Shown here piece by piece: positions 20,739 through 31,032 of a stretch of DNA of 64,000 bases (position 1 is its first letter; each line of letters opens with the position of its first letter). The notes under the pieces were generated by a model. The model saw only the letters and a list, made by a program, of their open reading frames with translations. It did no database searches and had not been told where the DNA came from. The DNA comes from Treponema sp. (GTDB taxonomy: Bacteria; Spirochaetota; Spirochaetia; Treponematales; Treponemataceae). The position numbers and the translations under genes are program-made. The stretch spans positions 45,812 to 109,811 of the forward strand of contig JAEDDW010000001.1 in assembly GCA_016293645.1 (NCBI GenBank). The letters are read 5' to 3'.

Positions 20739-22967
20739 TCAGTGACCACACTTGTCACAGCCGGAACATCCATTTCCGTCACATTTAGTTTTTTTTCCAT
20801 CAGTTAAGTCCTTGATTTTTTTGGAAACGATCAAGGCTACAGCTATCAGGATAATAATTGATATGATCAAAGTAGACCAATACCCGGTTTCCTTGGTTGA
20901 AAAATATCCGCCCAAGACATTTACAAGCAGTGCTGCGGCATAAGCAAAGGAACATTGCCATAAAATCGCAAAGACGGTCCACTTACCGCTGTTCATCTCA
21001 CGACGGATTGCTCCCATGGCCGCAAAGCAAGGTGCGCATAGTAGATTGAAAACCATGAAAGAATATGCGGAAACCGGGGTGAAAATATTACCAAGTGTCG
21101 AATAGACATTTCCATTCTGTCCATAAAGAACACCGAGGGTACTTACTATGTTTTCCTTAGCCAGAAGACCTGTTATTGTAGCAACAGTTGACTGCCATGT
21201 ACCGAAACCAAGGGGAATGAATATCCAGCTGACAAGCCTTCCAATGCGTGAAAGTATCGAAGCATCGATTGAATCTTCTGAAAGCATTCCAAAGACCACA
21301 CTGCCATTGGAATCACGTACCCATCCAAAATTGCTCAATGTCCAGACAATGATTGTCGAGACCATGATGATGGTACTGGCTTTTTTTATGAACTCCCAGC
21401 ATCTTTCCCATGTTGTCCTCAGGACATTCTTTGCAGGAGGCAGATGATAAGGTGGAAGCTCCATGACAAAAGGAGAATTCTTTCCCTTGAACATTCTGAA
21501 TCTTTTTAGGATCATGCCGGACAGAACAATGGAAGCAAGTCCGATAAAATATGCGCTTGTACTGACCCAAGGTTTCCCGCCGAATATGCTGCCGGAAATC
21601 AATGCGATGAAAGGAACCTTCGCACCGCAAGGAATGAATGTCGTTGTAATTATGGTCATGCGCCTTTCACTTTCATTTTCTATTGTGCGGCTGGCCATGA
21701 TACCAGGGACTCCACAACCGGTTCCAACAAGAATAGGAATGAAGGATTTTCCACTGAGTCCGATTTTCTTGAACAGGCGGTCAAGAACAAAAGCGATGCG
21801 GGACATATATCCACAGGCTTCAAGAAATGAAAGAAGCAGAAAAAGAACAAACATCTGCGGTACAAAGCCAAGCACACTTCCAACACCGGCAATGATTCCA
21901 TCTACGACAAGGGCTTTAAGCCATCCGGCGGTGTGCCAGGCAGTCATAGCATTCTCAACTAGAGCCGGTATACTCATGAACTCAAAGCCAAGGAAGCTGC
22001 AGCTTTCGCCAAATAGATTGTCGTTGACCCAGTCAGTGGCCGGAGTTCCGACTGTAACCATGGAAATATAGTAAACAAAGAACATGACAAGGGCAAAAAC
22101 AGGAAGACCTGTGAATCTACCGGTAACAATTCTGTCTATCTTGTCACTGAAAGTAAGGCCGCTTTTATTCTTTTTTATGTAGTACGGCTTCAAAGCCTCA
22201 CAGACATAATTGTAGCGCTCATTTGTAATTATGCTTTCACTGTCATCATCCATTGCAATTTCCGTTGCCTCAATATCTTTTTCAATATGGCACAGAACCT
22301 TCGAGTCGATTTTCAGCTCCTCTATGACTTTCTGATCACGTTCAAAAATTTTTATGGCATACCAGCGCTGCTTCTCATCTTCCATTTCATGGACACAGGC
22401 CTCTTCAATATGGGCAAGAGTATGCTCAACTTCTCCAGTGAAAATATGCTTTGGTATGAAACTTCCAGTAGCGGCGACTTCAACCGCAATTTCAGCAGCT
22501 TCCATTATGCCGGTCTGCTTCAATGCGGAAATTTCAACGATCTTGCAGCCCAGCTTTTTTGACAGCTCATAGGTTTTTATTATGTCACCGCGATGACGGA
22601 CAACATCCATCATGTTGAGGGCAATGACAACTGGGATTCCAACTTCCACCAACTGTGTCGTAAGATAAAGATTCCTTTCAAGATTTGTCGCATCTACGAT
22701 ATTCAGGATTACTTCCGGGCGGTCATGGAGGAGATAATTTCTTGCGACAACTTCTTCCATGGTATATGGACTGAGGGAATAGATCCCAGGCAGATCAGTG
22801 ACAAAAACATTTTCAAAATTCTTTATGCAGCCTTCTTTTTTTTCAACAGTCACACCAGGCCAGTTCCCGACGTACTGATTCATTCCGGTCAAGGCATTGA
22901 ACAAAGTTGTTTTTCCGCAATTTGGATTGCCAACGAGAGCGATTCTGATTTTTCCGCTTTCCGACAT
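20739..22967 (-). CDS. feoB: Ferrous iron transporter B
   Basis: FeoB is the inner-membrane Fe(II) uptake permease. The N-terminal G domain has GNPNCGKTTLF (G1), DLPGIYSLSP (G3) and NMMD (G4), followed by a helical spacer. The membrane part from about residue 285 has the repeated Gate motifs, including GTGCGVPG and PCGAKVPF. The 742-residue length is normal. The C-terminus ends in a cysteine-rich tail (CDGNGCSGCDKCGH, four Cys), which may hold iron. It starts 3 nt after feoA. Confidence 0.96.
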   Translation of the reverse strand: MSESGKIRIALVGNPNCGKTTLFNALTGMNQYVGNWPGVTVEKKEGCIKNFENVFVTDLPGIYSLSPYTMEEVVARNYLLHDRPEVILNIVDATNLERNLYLTTQLVEVGIPVVIALNMMDVVRHRGDIIKTYELSKKLGCKIVEISALKQTGIMEAAEIAVEVAATGSFIPKHIFTGEVEHTLAHIEEACVHEMEDEKQRWYAIKIFERDQKVIEELKIDSKVLCHIEKDIEATEIAMDDDSESIITNERYNYVCEALKPYYIKKNKSGLTFSDKIDRIVTGRFTGLPVFALVMFFVYYISMVTVGTPATDWVNDNLFGESCSFLGFEFMSIPALVENAMTAWHTAGWLKALVVDGIIAGVGSVLGFVPQMFVLFLLLSFLEACGYMSRIAFVLDRLFKKIGLSGKSFIPILVGTGCGVPGIMASRTIENESERRMTIITTTFIPCGAKVPFIALISGSIFGGKPWVSTSAYFIGLASIVLSGMILKRFRMFKGKNSPFVMELPPYHLPPAKNVLRTTWERCWEFIKKASTIIMVSTIIVWTLSNFGWVRDSNGSVVFGMLSEDSIDASILSRIGRLVSWIFIPLGFGTWQSTVATITGLLAKENIVSTLGVLYGQNGNVYSTLGNIFTPVSAYSFMVFNLLCAPCFAAMGAIRREMNSGKWTVFAILWQCSFAYAAALLVNVLGGYFSTKETGYWSTLIISIIILIAVALIVSKKIKDLTDGKKTKCDGNGCSGCDKCGH

Positions 22968-22970
22968 CAG

Positions 22971-23195
22971 CTATTCCCCTATCTCTATCATCTCAGCATC
23001 AGCTTTTCTCAATGAAAGTTCATATCCGCGGACAGTGAGTTCCATGGGATCCCCAAGAGGAGCAAGTTTTCTCAAAGTAATTTCAACTCCTTTTGTGATT
23101 CCCATGTCCATTATTCTTCTGCGGAGAGCACCTTCGCCATGTACTTTTATAACATTGGCCTTCTGGCCAGTCTTCATATCTTTTACCGTTCTCAT
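22971..23195 (-). CDS. feoA: Ferrous iron transport protein A
   Basis: A small SH3-like cytosolic protein (74 residues) that assists FeoB. It reads GQKANVIKVHGEG, then RRRIMDMGITKGVEI and a closing PMELTVRGYELSLRK, the usual FeoA pattern. The ATG at 23195 is chosen because it matches family starts; the open frame extends 28 codons further upstream without sense. It is the first gene of the feoAB operon. No Fur box or clear ribosome site could be identified upstream. Confidence 0.93.
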   Translation of the reverse strand: MRTVKDMKTGQKANVIKVHGEGALRRRIMDMGITKGVEITLRKLAPLGDPMELTVRGYELSLRKADAEMIEIGE

Positions 23196-23289
23196 AATGC
23201 AATTACGATTTTCTAACAATAGTTGCCATAGAATAACATATTGAGGAATAAAAAAAAAGTGGCATGAGCATACGCCCATGCCAGCATTT

Positions 23290-24768
23290 CTAGTCCTCGT
23301 AACGGGATACTATCTCAGGTTCCTCAAAGCAAAGCCTTACACGAGGCAAGGTCTTGATTTCGGTATAGGTGTCTGTCATCCATTCACCGTTTTCAGCCTT
23401 GTCATAGTCTGCGACAGGAGAATCATTAAGTCCGCTTGCTGGAGGAGCAAAAATGTTCAACTTCATGTCACATGGACCTTTGAGTTCATTGTCATAGAAA
23501 TAAGTCATGAGATCGACAAATTTTGTTCCTGGAGCCTTATAAAACCAGTAGCCGCCAAACTCAAGCATAAGATTTTTTTCGAGAAGATCGTCATCAAAAT
23601 ACACTTCTGTAAACACAGGCTGCTTTTCAAAATGAAGATCAATGGAAAGCCCTTCACTGTCCTCGGCTCCACCCCAGCGGAGTCTGTAAGGAAGCTGAAC
23701 TTCACCGTCAGAAACAACAGGCTGACTGTAGAAAGGTTTATGAAGCTGATTTCTGTACATGGCAAGCATAGGCTGTTCAATACCTACGGAACTGTTGTTT
23801 GGATCAGTAATCTCAAGACCAAGACGGCCATCATCACGGAACTGATAGAAGGTAAAGGCATCAAGCCAGTGTTCAGGATCCTTTTCAAGACGATTCATGA
23901 AATGACGCATCATGTTTGACTGTACGAAAGCTCCTGTAACATCACCGTCGCCGTTAAGTTCAGAAAGAACAAAAGGTTTGTTCATGCCTGTGATTTCCCT
24001 AAGCCGGTGCAAGGTAGCCTTAGCCTGGTCATAGACTTCATCTACATCGTAACAGGCAAAATCGTTGAGTCCGTTTCCTTTTTCACAGACGCTTACAGGC
24101 CACCCCCAATGAAGTGAAAGGTAATGGTCTCCGGACCAGATGTCACATACTTTGTGAGCCTCAAGGAAGATATCTTCCATCTCAACTTTACCTTCTTCTT
24201 TCATGAACATACCGGCACAAAGAATTGTCTTTACATTAGGCGCATGTTTCTTAAGGATTTTTGCAAAGCGTACAAAGAAATCCGCAATAGTTTTATAATC
24301 TGCACGGCGGTTGAAACAGAACCATGTTCCTGTACATTCGTGATTGATGCGCAGATACATTCTTCCGTATGGACGGAGATCTTTTGCAATTCCGATGAGA
24401 TATTCATCTTCAAGGGTAGGATCTACTGTAAGTGTAAGGACAACATCCATTCCACGACGACGGATTTCCTTCATGTAGCAGAAAGGTTCAGCCTCCCGAT
24501 TTCCGTTGATTCCGCCTTCATATGGGAAATAATCTTCATAAGGAAAATTCCACGCGCCACCGGCCTTGTTTTCAGGCAGTGCGATGCTAGCTCTTTTTGG
24601 CCAGATAGCATCTTTTGGATAATATGTATACATCAAACTGATGCCACGATGAACTTTTTTCATCTTGTTCAGAATATAATCCTGGTTGACATAAAAGCTT
24701 CTCTCACTTCCGTCCCCCATATCAAGAGCACACTGGGCACTTTTAAGCACAACTTTGTTTGCTTTCAT
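23290..24768 (-). CDS. Putative glycoside hydrolase (GH26-like TIM barrel)
   Basis: A 492-residue protein with no signal peptide. The order of segments suits a retaining clan GH-A hydrolase: YLRINHECTGTWF around residue 143 would hold the acid/base Glu and LSELNGDGD around residue 264 the nucleophile Glu, both at strand ends. The last 130 residues look like a beta-sandwich accessory domain. GH26 mannanase is the nearest family I can suggest; GH39 or GH5 relatives are possible. GGAG precedes the ATG. Without a secretion signal it would act on oligosaccharides already inside the cell. It sits alone between feoA and the V-ATPase operon. Confidence 0.6.
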   Translation of the reverse strand: MKANKVVLKSAQCALDMGDGSERSFYVNQDYILNKMKKVHRGISLMYTYYPKDAIWPKRASIALPENKAGGAWNFPYEDYFPYEGGINGNREAEPFCYMKEIRRRGMDVVLTLTVDPTLEDEYLIGIAKDLRPYGRMYLRINHECTGTWFCFNRRADYKTIADFFVRFAKILKKHAPNVKTILCAGMFMKEEGKVEMEDIFLEAHKVCDIWSGDHYLSLHWGWPVSVCEKGNGLNDFACYDVDEVYDQAKATLHRLREITGMNKPFVLSELNGDGDVTGAFVQSNMMRHFMNRLEKDPEHWLDAFTFYQFRDDGRLGLEITDPNNSSVGIEQPMLAMYRNQLHKPFYSQPVVSDGEVQLPYRLRWGGAEDSEGLSIDLHFEKQPVFTEVYFDDDLLEKNLMLEFGGYWFYKAPGTKFVDLMTYFYDNELKGPCDMKLNIFAPPASGLNDSPVADYDKAENGEWMTDTYTEIKTLPRVRLCFEEPEIVSRYED

Positions 24769-24874
24769 TTTTCAAACTCCGATCAATCTTTCTCTAAGAT
24801 AATTTTAATTCAAAGACCGTTTTTTTAATATCAGTTTTTTTCTAATTATAATAACATTTACATTTATATAAAAC

Positions 24875-24915
24875 AAAAAGGCCATGCAGAACGGCTTACG
24901 CCATTCCACATGACC
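24875..24915 (-). terminator. Rho-independent terminator of the V-ATPase operon
   Basis: On the minus strand GGTCATGTGGAATGGC, loop GTAA and GCCGTTCTGCATGGCC form a 16-position stem with three G-U pairs and one mismatch. It is followed directly by TTTTTGTTTT. It lies 29 bp after the ntpK stop, as expected for the operon end. Confidence 0.9.
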
Positions 24916-24944
24916 ATAAATTCAGCAGCAAATCTGAATTTGAA

Positions 24945-25367
24945 TTAGCAAACGATCATAGAGAAAACCATTGCAAACAAAGCAACTGTTTCACAAAGAC
25001 CGACTACCATGATGTACTGTGAGAAACCCTTACCTGTTTCACCAAGAGCATCAGAACCTGCAGCACCAGCTTTTCCCTGAGCCATAGCAGAGAATGCCAT
25101 TGCAAGACCAGATGCGATTCCAAGACCAAGAAGGAATGATGGATCCTTGCTTGAAGAAATCATAGACTGCATTGTAAGGAAGCCGTAGATTGTCTGTGTA
25201 AGTGGAGCACCAGCAAAAACAGTAAGGATGAATGGAGCTGGCTTGTTGTTGAGGTAACAGCGCTTCCATGCACCGATTGCACCCTGACCAGCTGTTCCAA
25301 TACCAATTGCACTACCAATAGCAGCAATACCCATAACAATAGCAGCACCGAGCATTCCAAAATTCAT
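24945..25367 (-). CDS. ntpK: V-type ATPase subunit K (membrane rotor ring)
   Basis: A 140-residue proteolipid with four membrane helices in two hairpins, as in bacterial V-type K subunits. The first hairpin is glycine-rich (GSAIGIGTAGQGAIG). The ion site is visible as PLTQT in helix 2 and the key glutamate in LCETVALFAMV in helix 4. The Thr-Gln and Glu-Thr combination resembles Na+-binding K subunits such as Enterococcus hirae NtpK, so sodium coupling is plausible. Last gene of the operon, 23 bp after ntpI and before a strong terminator. Confidence 0.93.
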   Translation of the reverse strand: MNFGMLGAAIVMGIAAIGSAIGIGTAGQGAIGAWKRCYLNNKPAPFILTVFAGAPLTQTIYGFLTMQSMISSSKDPSFLLGLGIASGLAMAFSAMAQGKAGAAGSDALGETGKGFSQYIMVVGLCETVALFAMVFSMIVC

Positions 25368-25390
25368 AATTTAATCTCCTATAAATATTT

Positions 25391-27325
25391 TTATACATCC
25401 TTTTCGCTGAAAGGACTATATTTGAATCCAGACCATGACATTCCCAAGTGGTTGGAGAATTCCAACGTGTTGAGGCGAACACCATGAACAATAACTGACA
25501 AAAGGTTAAGTATCATGTTAAGACCGTGTCCAAACACGATGAGTGCGATAAATCCGATGAAAAGAACAGCGTGACCGAGCAAAGGTCCTGCCATGCTGTT
25601 TACAGTTCCGGAAATAGCGGCACCTGCCAAACCAACTGCCCAAAGACGGATATATGAAACTACATCCGAGAATACGTTTACAACACCAAGAAGAACTGAA
25701 ATGATATTTTTACAGCTTTCAAGGATTGAACCTATTACACTTCCTGAATAGCTTGAGAAGATGAAGCTGAGGACAAATCCTACAGCGACAAGACAGATCG
25801 CAAGCTTACCGACAGGAATACCGTTGATCACTTCACTGAATGTAAACACTTCCGCACTTACAACCATTGAAAGTACAACCCAGTACATACCTACAACCTG
25901 CATGAGTGAACCGAGTTCACCGATCCACTTGAGGGTCTTGATGTTTGCCGCAATACCCTTGATATGTGCAACAGAAAGCTGCAGAAGAGCAAGGGTAAAA
26001 CAGAATATCTGAAGATTCTGCGCAGTTGTAAGATAAAGTCCTGATTCCCTTTTCCAGAAAATAGGCCACTGCGTGTCACCATAAGCATTTGAAAGCTGAG
26101 GCACAGACAGATTTCTAAGCCATTCAGGAATTCTGTCAGGAGTAAGACCGAACCAGGTACATGTGACAGTACCCCAGGCAACTGTGGCAAGCCCAAGCAG
26201 AAGAACAAGGCCGGCCATCTGACCACCCTTTCCGCTTGAGATGCTCTTTACGGCCATAGCTACACCGACAGCCGTCAAAAGAAGTCCATAACCACCATCG
26301 CCAAAGATCATTCCAAAGAACACTGTAAAGAACAGCAGGAACCAGCCGGAGATATCATATTCGTGATATCCAGGAACTGTTCCCAGGAAGTCTGTAAGCG
26401 GATAGATGAGGCTTACAAGCTTGTTGTTCTTAAGCTTTGTAGGAACAAGGTCATCTTCCTTTGGTTCCGAAGCAACATAAGCCCAGCTGTTTGCCGTACA
26501 GGCTTTCTTGAAATCCGCCATTGCATCTACAGGCACATAACCTGTAAGCCAGGCAAGACGGGTATTTTCTTCAGAAAGTTCGGCATCCTCGTGTTCCATT
26601 CCGCTTGAAATGTTCTCAAACTCAATCTCGGACAAAAGACGCTTTCTTGAATCCTTGAGCGCATTTTCAAATTTCTTTGAAGCAACGATCTCACGGTCAA
26701 GACGTTCAATCTCAGCCTTTGCCTTGACAATGTCATCCTTGAGTTTTTCTGTAGAACATTCAGGCAGCGGAACTGCATATGCCTCTGCAGGAAGTCCTTC
26801 CGGGCGTTCCTCAAGTTCAGTCTCAGAAACCACAATGAATCTTGTAACTTTTGAGACAGTATTCACAACAACAGTATTTACATCCTTACCGATGGATGCG
26901 TACTTATCCTGAGGAATTTCAAAGAGATAAAAGAAAAGTCCCTTCTCCTTCAAAGCTGAAAGTTCAGCAGGATTGACGCTTCCCCACTTTTCAAGACGCG
27001 AAAGTTCCTGTGTATTCTGATTGATCCTGTCCAAAAGAGACTTCTTGCTGTCAGTAAAGGAAATGATTTCCCTGGCCTTTGCAACTGATTCCTCAGCTGA
27101 AAGTTTTACCTGCTCAACAGTCTGCTTCTTTCCAAGCTTTATCTCTTCAAGTATTGCCAATGCTTTTTCAGTATCAGAAGAAGATTCTTTATATGCAGCA
27201 AGATCCGCACCGGAACCTTCAACTTCCTCAAGATGAATGACACCAGCTTTTCTAAGAGCCTTGAGAGATTCTTTCTTTTCTGCTTCCAATATGACAAGGG
27301 AAACTTTCTTCATTTCAACGATCAT
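25391..27325 (-). CDS. ntpI: V-type ATPase subunit I (stator, membrane subunit a)
   Basis: A 644-residue subunit with a cytoplasmic N-terminal half (about residues 1-320) containing coiled coils, and a membrane C-terminal half of seven or eight helices. The latter includes FFGMIFGDGGYG and the conserved basic residue region SYIRLWAVGLAGAAI, where the Arg works with the rotor glutamate in ion transfer. The end reads LGMSWSGFKYSPF, usual for the family. It overlaps ntpD by four bases. Ion specificity follows the K subunit. Confidence 0.95.
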   Translation of the reverse strand: MIVEMKKVSLVILEAEKKESLKALRKAGVIHLEEVEGSGADLAAYKESSSDTEKALAILEEIKLGKKQTVEQVKLSAEESVAKAREIISFTDSKKSLLDRINQNTQELSRLEKWGSVNPAELSALKEKGLFFYLFEIPQDKYASIGKDVNTVVVNTVSKVTRFIVVSETELEERPEGLPAEAYAVPLPECSTEKLKDDIVKAKAEIERLDREIVASKKFENALKDSRKRLLSEIEFENISSGMEHEDAELSEENTRLAWLTGYVPVDAMADFKKACTANSWAYVASEPKEDDLVPTKLKNNKLVSLIYPLTDFLGTVPGYHEYDISGWFLLFFTVFFGMIFGDGGYGLLLTAVGVAMAVKSISSGKGGQMAGLVLLLGLATVAWGTVTCTWFGLTPDRIPEWLRNLSVPQLSNAYGDTQWPIFWKRESGLYLTTAQNLQIFCFTLALLQLSVAHIKGIAANIKTLKWIGELGSLMQVVGMYWVVLSMVVSAEVFTFSEVINGIPVGKLAICLVAVGFVLSFIFSSYSGSVIGSILESCKNIISVLLGVVNVFSDVVSYIRLWAVGLAGAAISGTVNSMAGPLLGHAVLFIGFIALIVFGHGLNMILNLLSVIVHGVRLNTLEFSNHLGMSWSGFKYSPFSEKDV

Positions 27326-27942
27326 TTTTCAGTCTCCTCCTTGTCTGCCACATTCTGAAGCTTTTTCTTGGAGATCTTTGAGCGTACAACTGCGGCTACC
27401 TGTTCATCACCAAGGAAGATACCGATCTTCTTGATGTTTGCCTTTGTCTCAGGAATCTTAACCTTTTCAAAAAGGTTGACACGCTGAGTGGTTGTTCTAA
27501 GTTCCTGTGAAAGCAATCTAACCTGCTCGTCAAGAACTTCTGCCATAAGATCAAGCTCCAGTGCCTTTTCCATGCGGTCTGCAGCCATATCAATCCACAA
27601 AGGAGTTGAATAAAGGTCATAGTCACCACGACCAAAATCAGCACCTTCATAGACAGGGATTTTTACACCCGCAATATTGCCCCAACCTTTCTTGATGTTC
27701 TTTACGGTCACCATGTCAGGTTTGAAAGCATCTTTTTCACCAAAGACTGAAATCCAGTTTTCAAATTCAGCCTCGAGCACCTTTTTCTGTGCACGCACTT
27801 CCTTTGCCTTTTCATCTATGGTGCGGATTTCTGACTGCAGCTGCTGTTTTTTGAGCGTAAGAGTCGGCAGATAGCGCTGATACATCTTAAGCGCATCTTT
27901 CTGAGTCTTCTGCTCGTTTTTAGTCAGCTTTATTTTTGCCAT
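27322..27942 (-). CDS. ntpD: V-type ATPase subunit D (central shaft)
   Basis: A 206-residue, highly charged protein forming the rotating antiparallel coiled coil inside the A3B3 head. It begins MAKIKLTKNEQKTQKDALKM, a usual D-subunit start with TKNEL-like motif, and ends in a second long helix with many Lys/Arg. It is 25 bp downstream of ntpB and overlaps ntpI by four bases, matching the B-D-I order of other spirochetes. Confidence 0.92.
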   Translation of the reverse strand: MAKIKLTKNEQKTQKDALKMYQRYLPTLTLKKQQLQSEIRTIDEKAKEVRAQKKVLEAEFENWISVFGEKDAFKPDMVTVKNIKKGWGNIAGVKIPVYEGADFGRGDYDLYSTPLWIDMAADRMEKALELDLMAEVLDEQVRLLSQELRTTTQRVNLFEKVKIPETKANIKKIGIFLGDEQVAAVVRSKISKKKLQNVADKEETEK

Positions 27943-27967
27943 AAAATATCCTTATGCGAGTCGAAAT

Positions 27968-29263
27968 TTATTTGTTAGGCCAGAATTCATCAATCAATTC
28001 TGTCTTAAGACCAGTTTCGTTCTTTTCAAAACATTCGGCAAGGATTTTCCATCCGTTGTCCAATGCTTCTTCTAGCGGAACATTTACAGTAAGGTCCATC
28101 ATCTTTGCCTCAAACTGAACGCCGTACTTGAGGAGCTTTTCATCCCATGCACTCATGTTGAAACCCATGGATTTCTTTTCAAGAGTATCCTTGTAAGAAG
28201 CGTAGAGACGAATCATGGCATCCATCAAAGAACGGTGGTCCTTACGAGTCTTGTTGTTAACCTGCTGCTTGAGACGAGACAAAGAACCGAATGGCTCAAT
28301 GCGTCCACCCTTAAGGTAGTACTGACCTTCTGTAATGTAACCGGTGTTATCTGGAACTGGGTGTGTAACGTCATCACCAGGCATTGTTGTAACTGCAAGA
28401 ACAGTGATTGAACCTGAATCATTGAAGTCAACAGCCTTTTCATAGCGTGATGCAAGCTGTGAGTAAAGGTCTCCAGGGTAACCGCGGTTAGACGGAACCT
28501 GTTCCTGGGTGATGGCGATTTCCTTCATTGAGTCTGCAAAGTTTGTCATGTCTGTAAGAAGAACAAGAACGTCCTTTCCCTTAAGGGCAAACTTTTCTGC
28601 AACTGCAAGTGAAAGATCAGGAATCTTCATACATTCTACAGTTGGGTCAGCAGCTGTATGAACGAACATAACTGTCTTTGAGAGGGCACCACCTTCTTCC
28701 AGAGTCTTCTTGAAGAAAAGGTAGTCATCGTACTTGAGACCCATTCCACCAAGAACGATTACATCAGCCTCTGCCTGCATGGCGATGCGGGCAAGGAGCT
28801 GGTTATATGGTTCACCGGAAATTGAGAAGATTGGAATCTTCTGAGAAACAACCAATGTGTTGAAAACATCGATCATCGGAATGTTTGTACGCATCATGCG
28901 GTTAGGATTGATACGCTTTGATGGGTTTACAGAAGGTCCACCGATAGAGATGAGGTTTTCTGTAAGAGCTGGACCGTGATCGCGAGGTTCTGCTGAACCG
29001 TTGAAAATGCGGCCAAGAAGGTCATCGCTGAAAGAAATCTTCATGTCATGACCAAGGAAGCGGATCTGATCGTTTGTTGCAACACCACGACCACCGGCAA
29101 AAACCTGAAGTGAAACAGTCTCACCGTCAATCTTGTTTACTTCGGCAAGAGACTTACCAAAGCGTGTTGTGATTTCTGCAAGTTCATTGAGCTTTACGCC
29201 CTTTGCCTTGACAGTAATAACGCTACCGTTAATGCTTTCGATTTTGCTGTATACTTTAGCCAT
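27968..29263 (-). CDS. ntpB: V-type ATPase subunit B (non-catalytic head subunit)
   Basis: A 431-residue head subunit. It has the ATPase fold but its P-loop position reads [12 protein letters not shown], without the GxxxxGKT lysine, as expected for the regulatory subunit. Other family marks are [38 protein letters not shown] and [20 protein letters not shown]. It alternates with A in the hexameric head. The ATG overlaps the end of ntpA by one base. Confidence 0.96.
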   Translation of the reverse strand: MAKVYSKIESINGSVITVKAKGVKLNELAEITTRFGKSLAEVNKIDGETVSLQVFAGGRGVATNDQIRFLGHDMKISFSDDLLGRIFNGSAEPRDHGPALTENLISIGGPSVNPSKRINPNRMMRTNIPMIDVFNTLVVSQKIPIFSISGEPYNQLLARIAMQAEADVIVLGGMGLKYDDYLFFKKTLEEGGALSKTVMFVHTAADPTVECMKIPDLSLAVAEKFALKGKDVLVLLTDMTNFADSMKEIAITQEQVPSNRGYPGDLYSQLASRYEKAVDFNDSGSITVLAVTTMPGDDVTHPVPDNTGYITEGQYYLKGGRIEPFGSLSRLKQQVNNKTRKDHRSLMDAMIRLYASYKDTLEKKSMGFNMSAWDEKLLKYGVQFEAKMMDLTVNVPLEEALDNGWKILAECFEKNETGLKTELIDEFWPNK

Positions 29264-31032
29264 TATTCACCGTCCTTGAGAAGACTCTTTACATCTTCAC
29301 CGATCTGTGCATTTTTTTCTGCAAGAGTTGCGTCGATTGTCTTCTCTGCCTTTTCAAAGTCAGGAGTCTTGAATGCCTTGTAGTTCATATCGCGGAAGTT
29401 CTGAGTAAGCTTGTTGAAGAATGAACGTGCATCGTCCTTTTCCTCAAAGTCAAATGAAGATCCAAGAATACCAACGATCTTGGCAAATACGTACTGCTGG
29501 CGTTCGATTGAAGTTGCACCTTCAATTTCATCGAAAGAATCCTGCTGCATGTAGATTGCATCAAGGAATTCACTCTTAAGGTAGAGGATGAAGTCAGAAA
29601 GGCTTGTACCTTCTTCACCGACAACCTTCATCATCTGGTTGACTTCTGCACCGCGCTTGTAAACTCCACGAGCATAGTCTACCCATGACTTTGTGATTAC
29701 AGGCTTGTACTTTGACCATGAATCAAGAGGGTCAATTGCAGGATATCGACGGGCATCCGAACGGGCACGAGAAAGACCGTGGAATGCACCGACAACCTTA
29801 AGTGTTGCCTGTGTAACTGGTTCTTCAAAGTTACCGCCGGCAGGAGAAACTGTACCACCGATTGTTACGGAACCTGTTTCACCGTCACGAAGCTTTACGA
29901 TACCTGCACGTTCATAGAATGAAGCGATTGTAGATTCAAGGTATGCTGGGAATGCTTCTTCACCAGGGATTTCCTCAAGACGACCAGACATTTCGCGCAT
30001 GGCCTGGGCCCAACGAGATGTCGAGTCTGCAAGAAGGAGAACATTAAGTCCCATCTGGCGATAGTATTCAGCAAGTGTAACACCTGTGTAACAAGATGCT
30101 TCGCGGGAAGCAACCGGCATTGAAGATGTGTTGCAGATGATGATTGTTCTTTCCATAAGTGAACGGCCAGTTCTTGGATCCTTCAATTCAGGGAATTCTG
30201 TAAGGGTTTCAACAACTTCACCGGCGCGTTCTCCACAAGCTGCGATGATAACGATATCAACGTTTGCATTGCGGGAAGTTGTGTGCTGGAGAACTGTCTT
30301 ACCTGCACCGAATGGTCCTGGAATACAGTATGTACCACCACGTGCAACAGGGAAGAATGTATCAATGAGGCGAACCTTTGTTTCCATTGGTTCATCCGGA
30401 CTCAAGCGTTCTGCATAGCAGTTTACAGCACGCTTAACCGGCCACTTGAAGCTCATTGAAATGTTAACTGTCTTTCCCTTTTCGTCAGCAAGAGTTGCGA
30501 TTGTATCGTGGATCTTGTAGGAACCAGCCTTTGCAATCTTCTTGATTGTATATGTTCCAAGGAATCCAAAAGGAACAAGAATCTTGTGTGTGAATGGTCC
30601 TTCTGGAACTGTACCAACGCTGTCGCCGGCAAGCACTTTGTCGCCTTCCTTTGCAGTTGGTGTGAATTCCCACTTCTTTTCTTCATTGAGGGCTGGAAGA
30701 TAAACACCTCTTTCAAGGAAGTAGCCTGATTTTTCTGCAAGCAATGGAAGTGGATTCTGAAGACCGTCGTAAACCTGGCCAAGAAGACCAGGACCAACTT
30801 CTACAGAAAGAAGGTCACCGGTAAATTCTACTGAACAGTCTGTAGAAATACCGTTTGTCATTTCATAAATCTGCATCTGTGCTGTATTGCCGCGGATACG
30901 GATAACCTCACCCTTAAGGCTCTGTCCGTCAACTTTAACGTAGCCTACTTCGTTGAGAGAAACCTTTCCGTCAAATTCAACGGAAACCATGTTTCCGTTT
31001 ACAGCTACAACTTTGCCTTTTGTATCTGTCAT
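29263..31032 (-). CDS. ntpA: V-type ATPase subunit A (catalytic head subunit)
   Basis: A 589-residue catalytic subunit. Walker A is GPFGAGKT near residue 230, followed by [12 protein letters not shown] with the catalytic Glu, and [27 protein letters not shown] as Walker B and downstream helix. The roughly 90-residue non-homologous insert before the P-loop separates V/A-type A subunits from F-type beta. It overlaps the upstream DUF2764 gene by four bases and ntpB by one. Confidence 0.97.
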   Translation of the reverse strand: MTDTKGKVVAVNGNMVSVEFDGKVSLNEVGYVKVDGQSLKGEVIRIRGNTAQMQIYEMTNGISTDCSVEFTGDLLSVEVGPGLLGQVYDGLQNPLPLLAEKSGYFLERGVYLPALNEEKKWEFTPTAKEGDKVLAGDSVGTVPEGPFTHKILVPFGFLGTYTIKKIAKAGSYKIHDTIATLADEKGKTVNISMSFKWPVKRAVNCYAERLSPDEPMETKVRLIDTFFPVARGGTYCIPGPFGAGKTVLQHTTSRNANVDIVIIAACGERAGEVVETLTEFPELKDPRTGRSLMERTIIICNTSSMPVASREASCYTGVTLAEYYRQMGLNVLLLADSTSRWAQAMREMSGRLEEIPGEEAFPAYLESTIASFYERAGIVKLRDGETGSVTIGGTVSPAGGNFEEPVTQATLKVVGAFHGLSRARSDARRYPAIDPLDSWSKYKPVITKSWVDYARGVYKRGAEVNQMMKVVGEEGTSLSDFILYLKSEFLDAIYMQQDSFDEIEGATSIERQQYVFAKIVGILGSSFDFEEKDDARSFFNKLTQNFRDMNYKAFKTPDFEKAEKTIDATLAEKNAQIGEDVKSLLKDGE

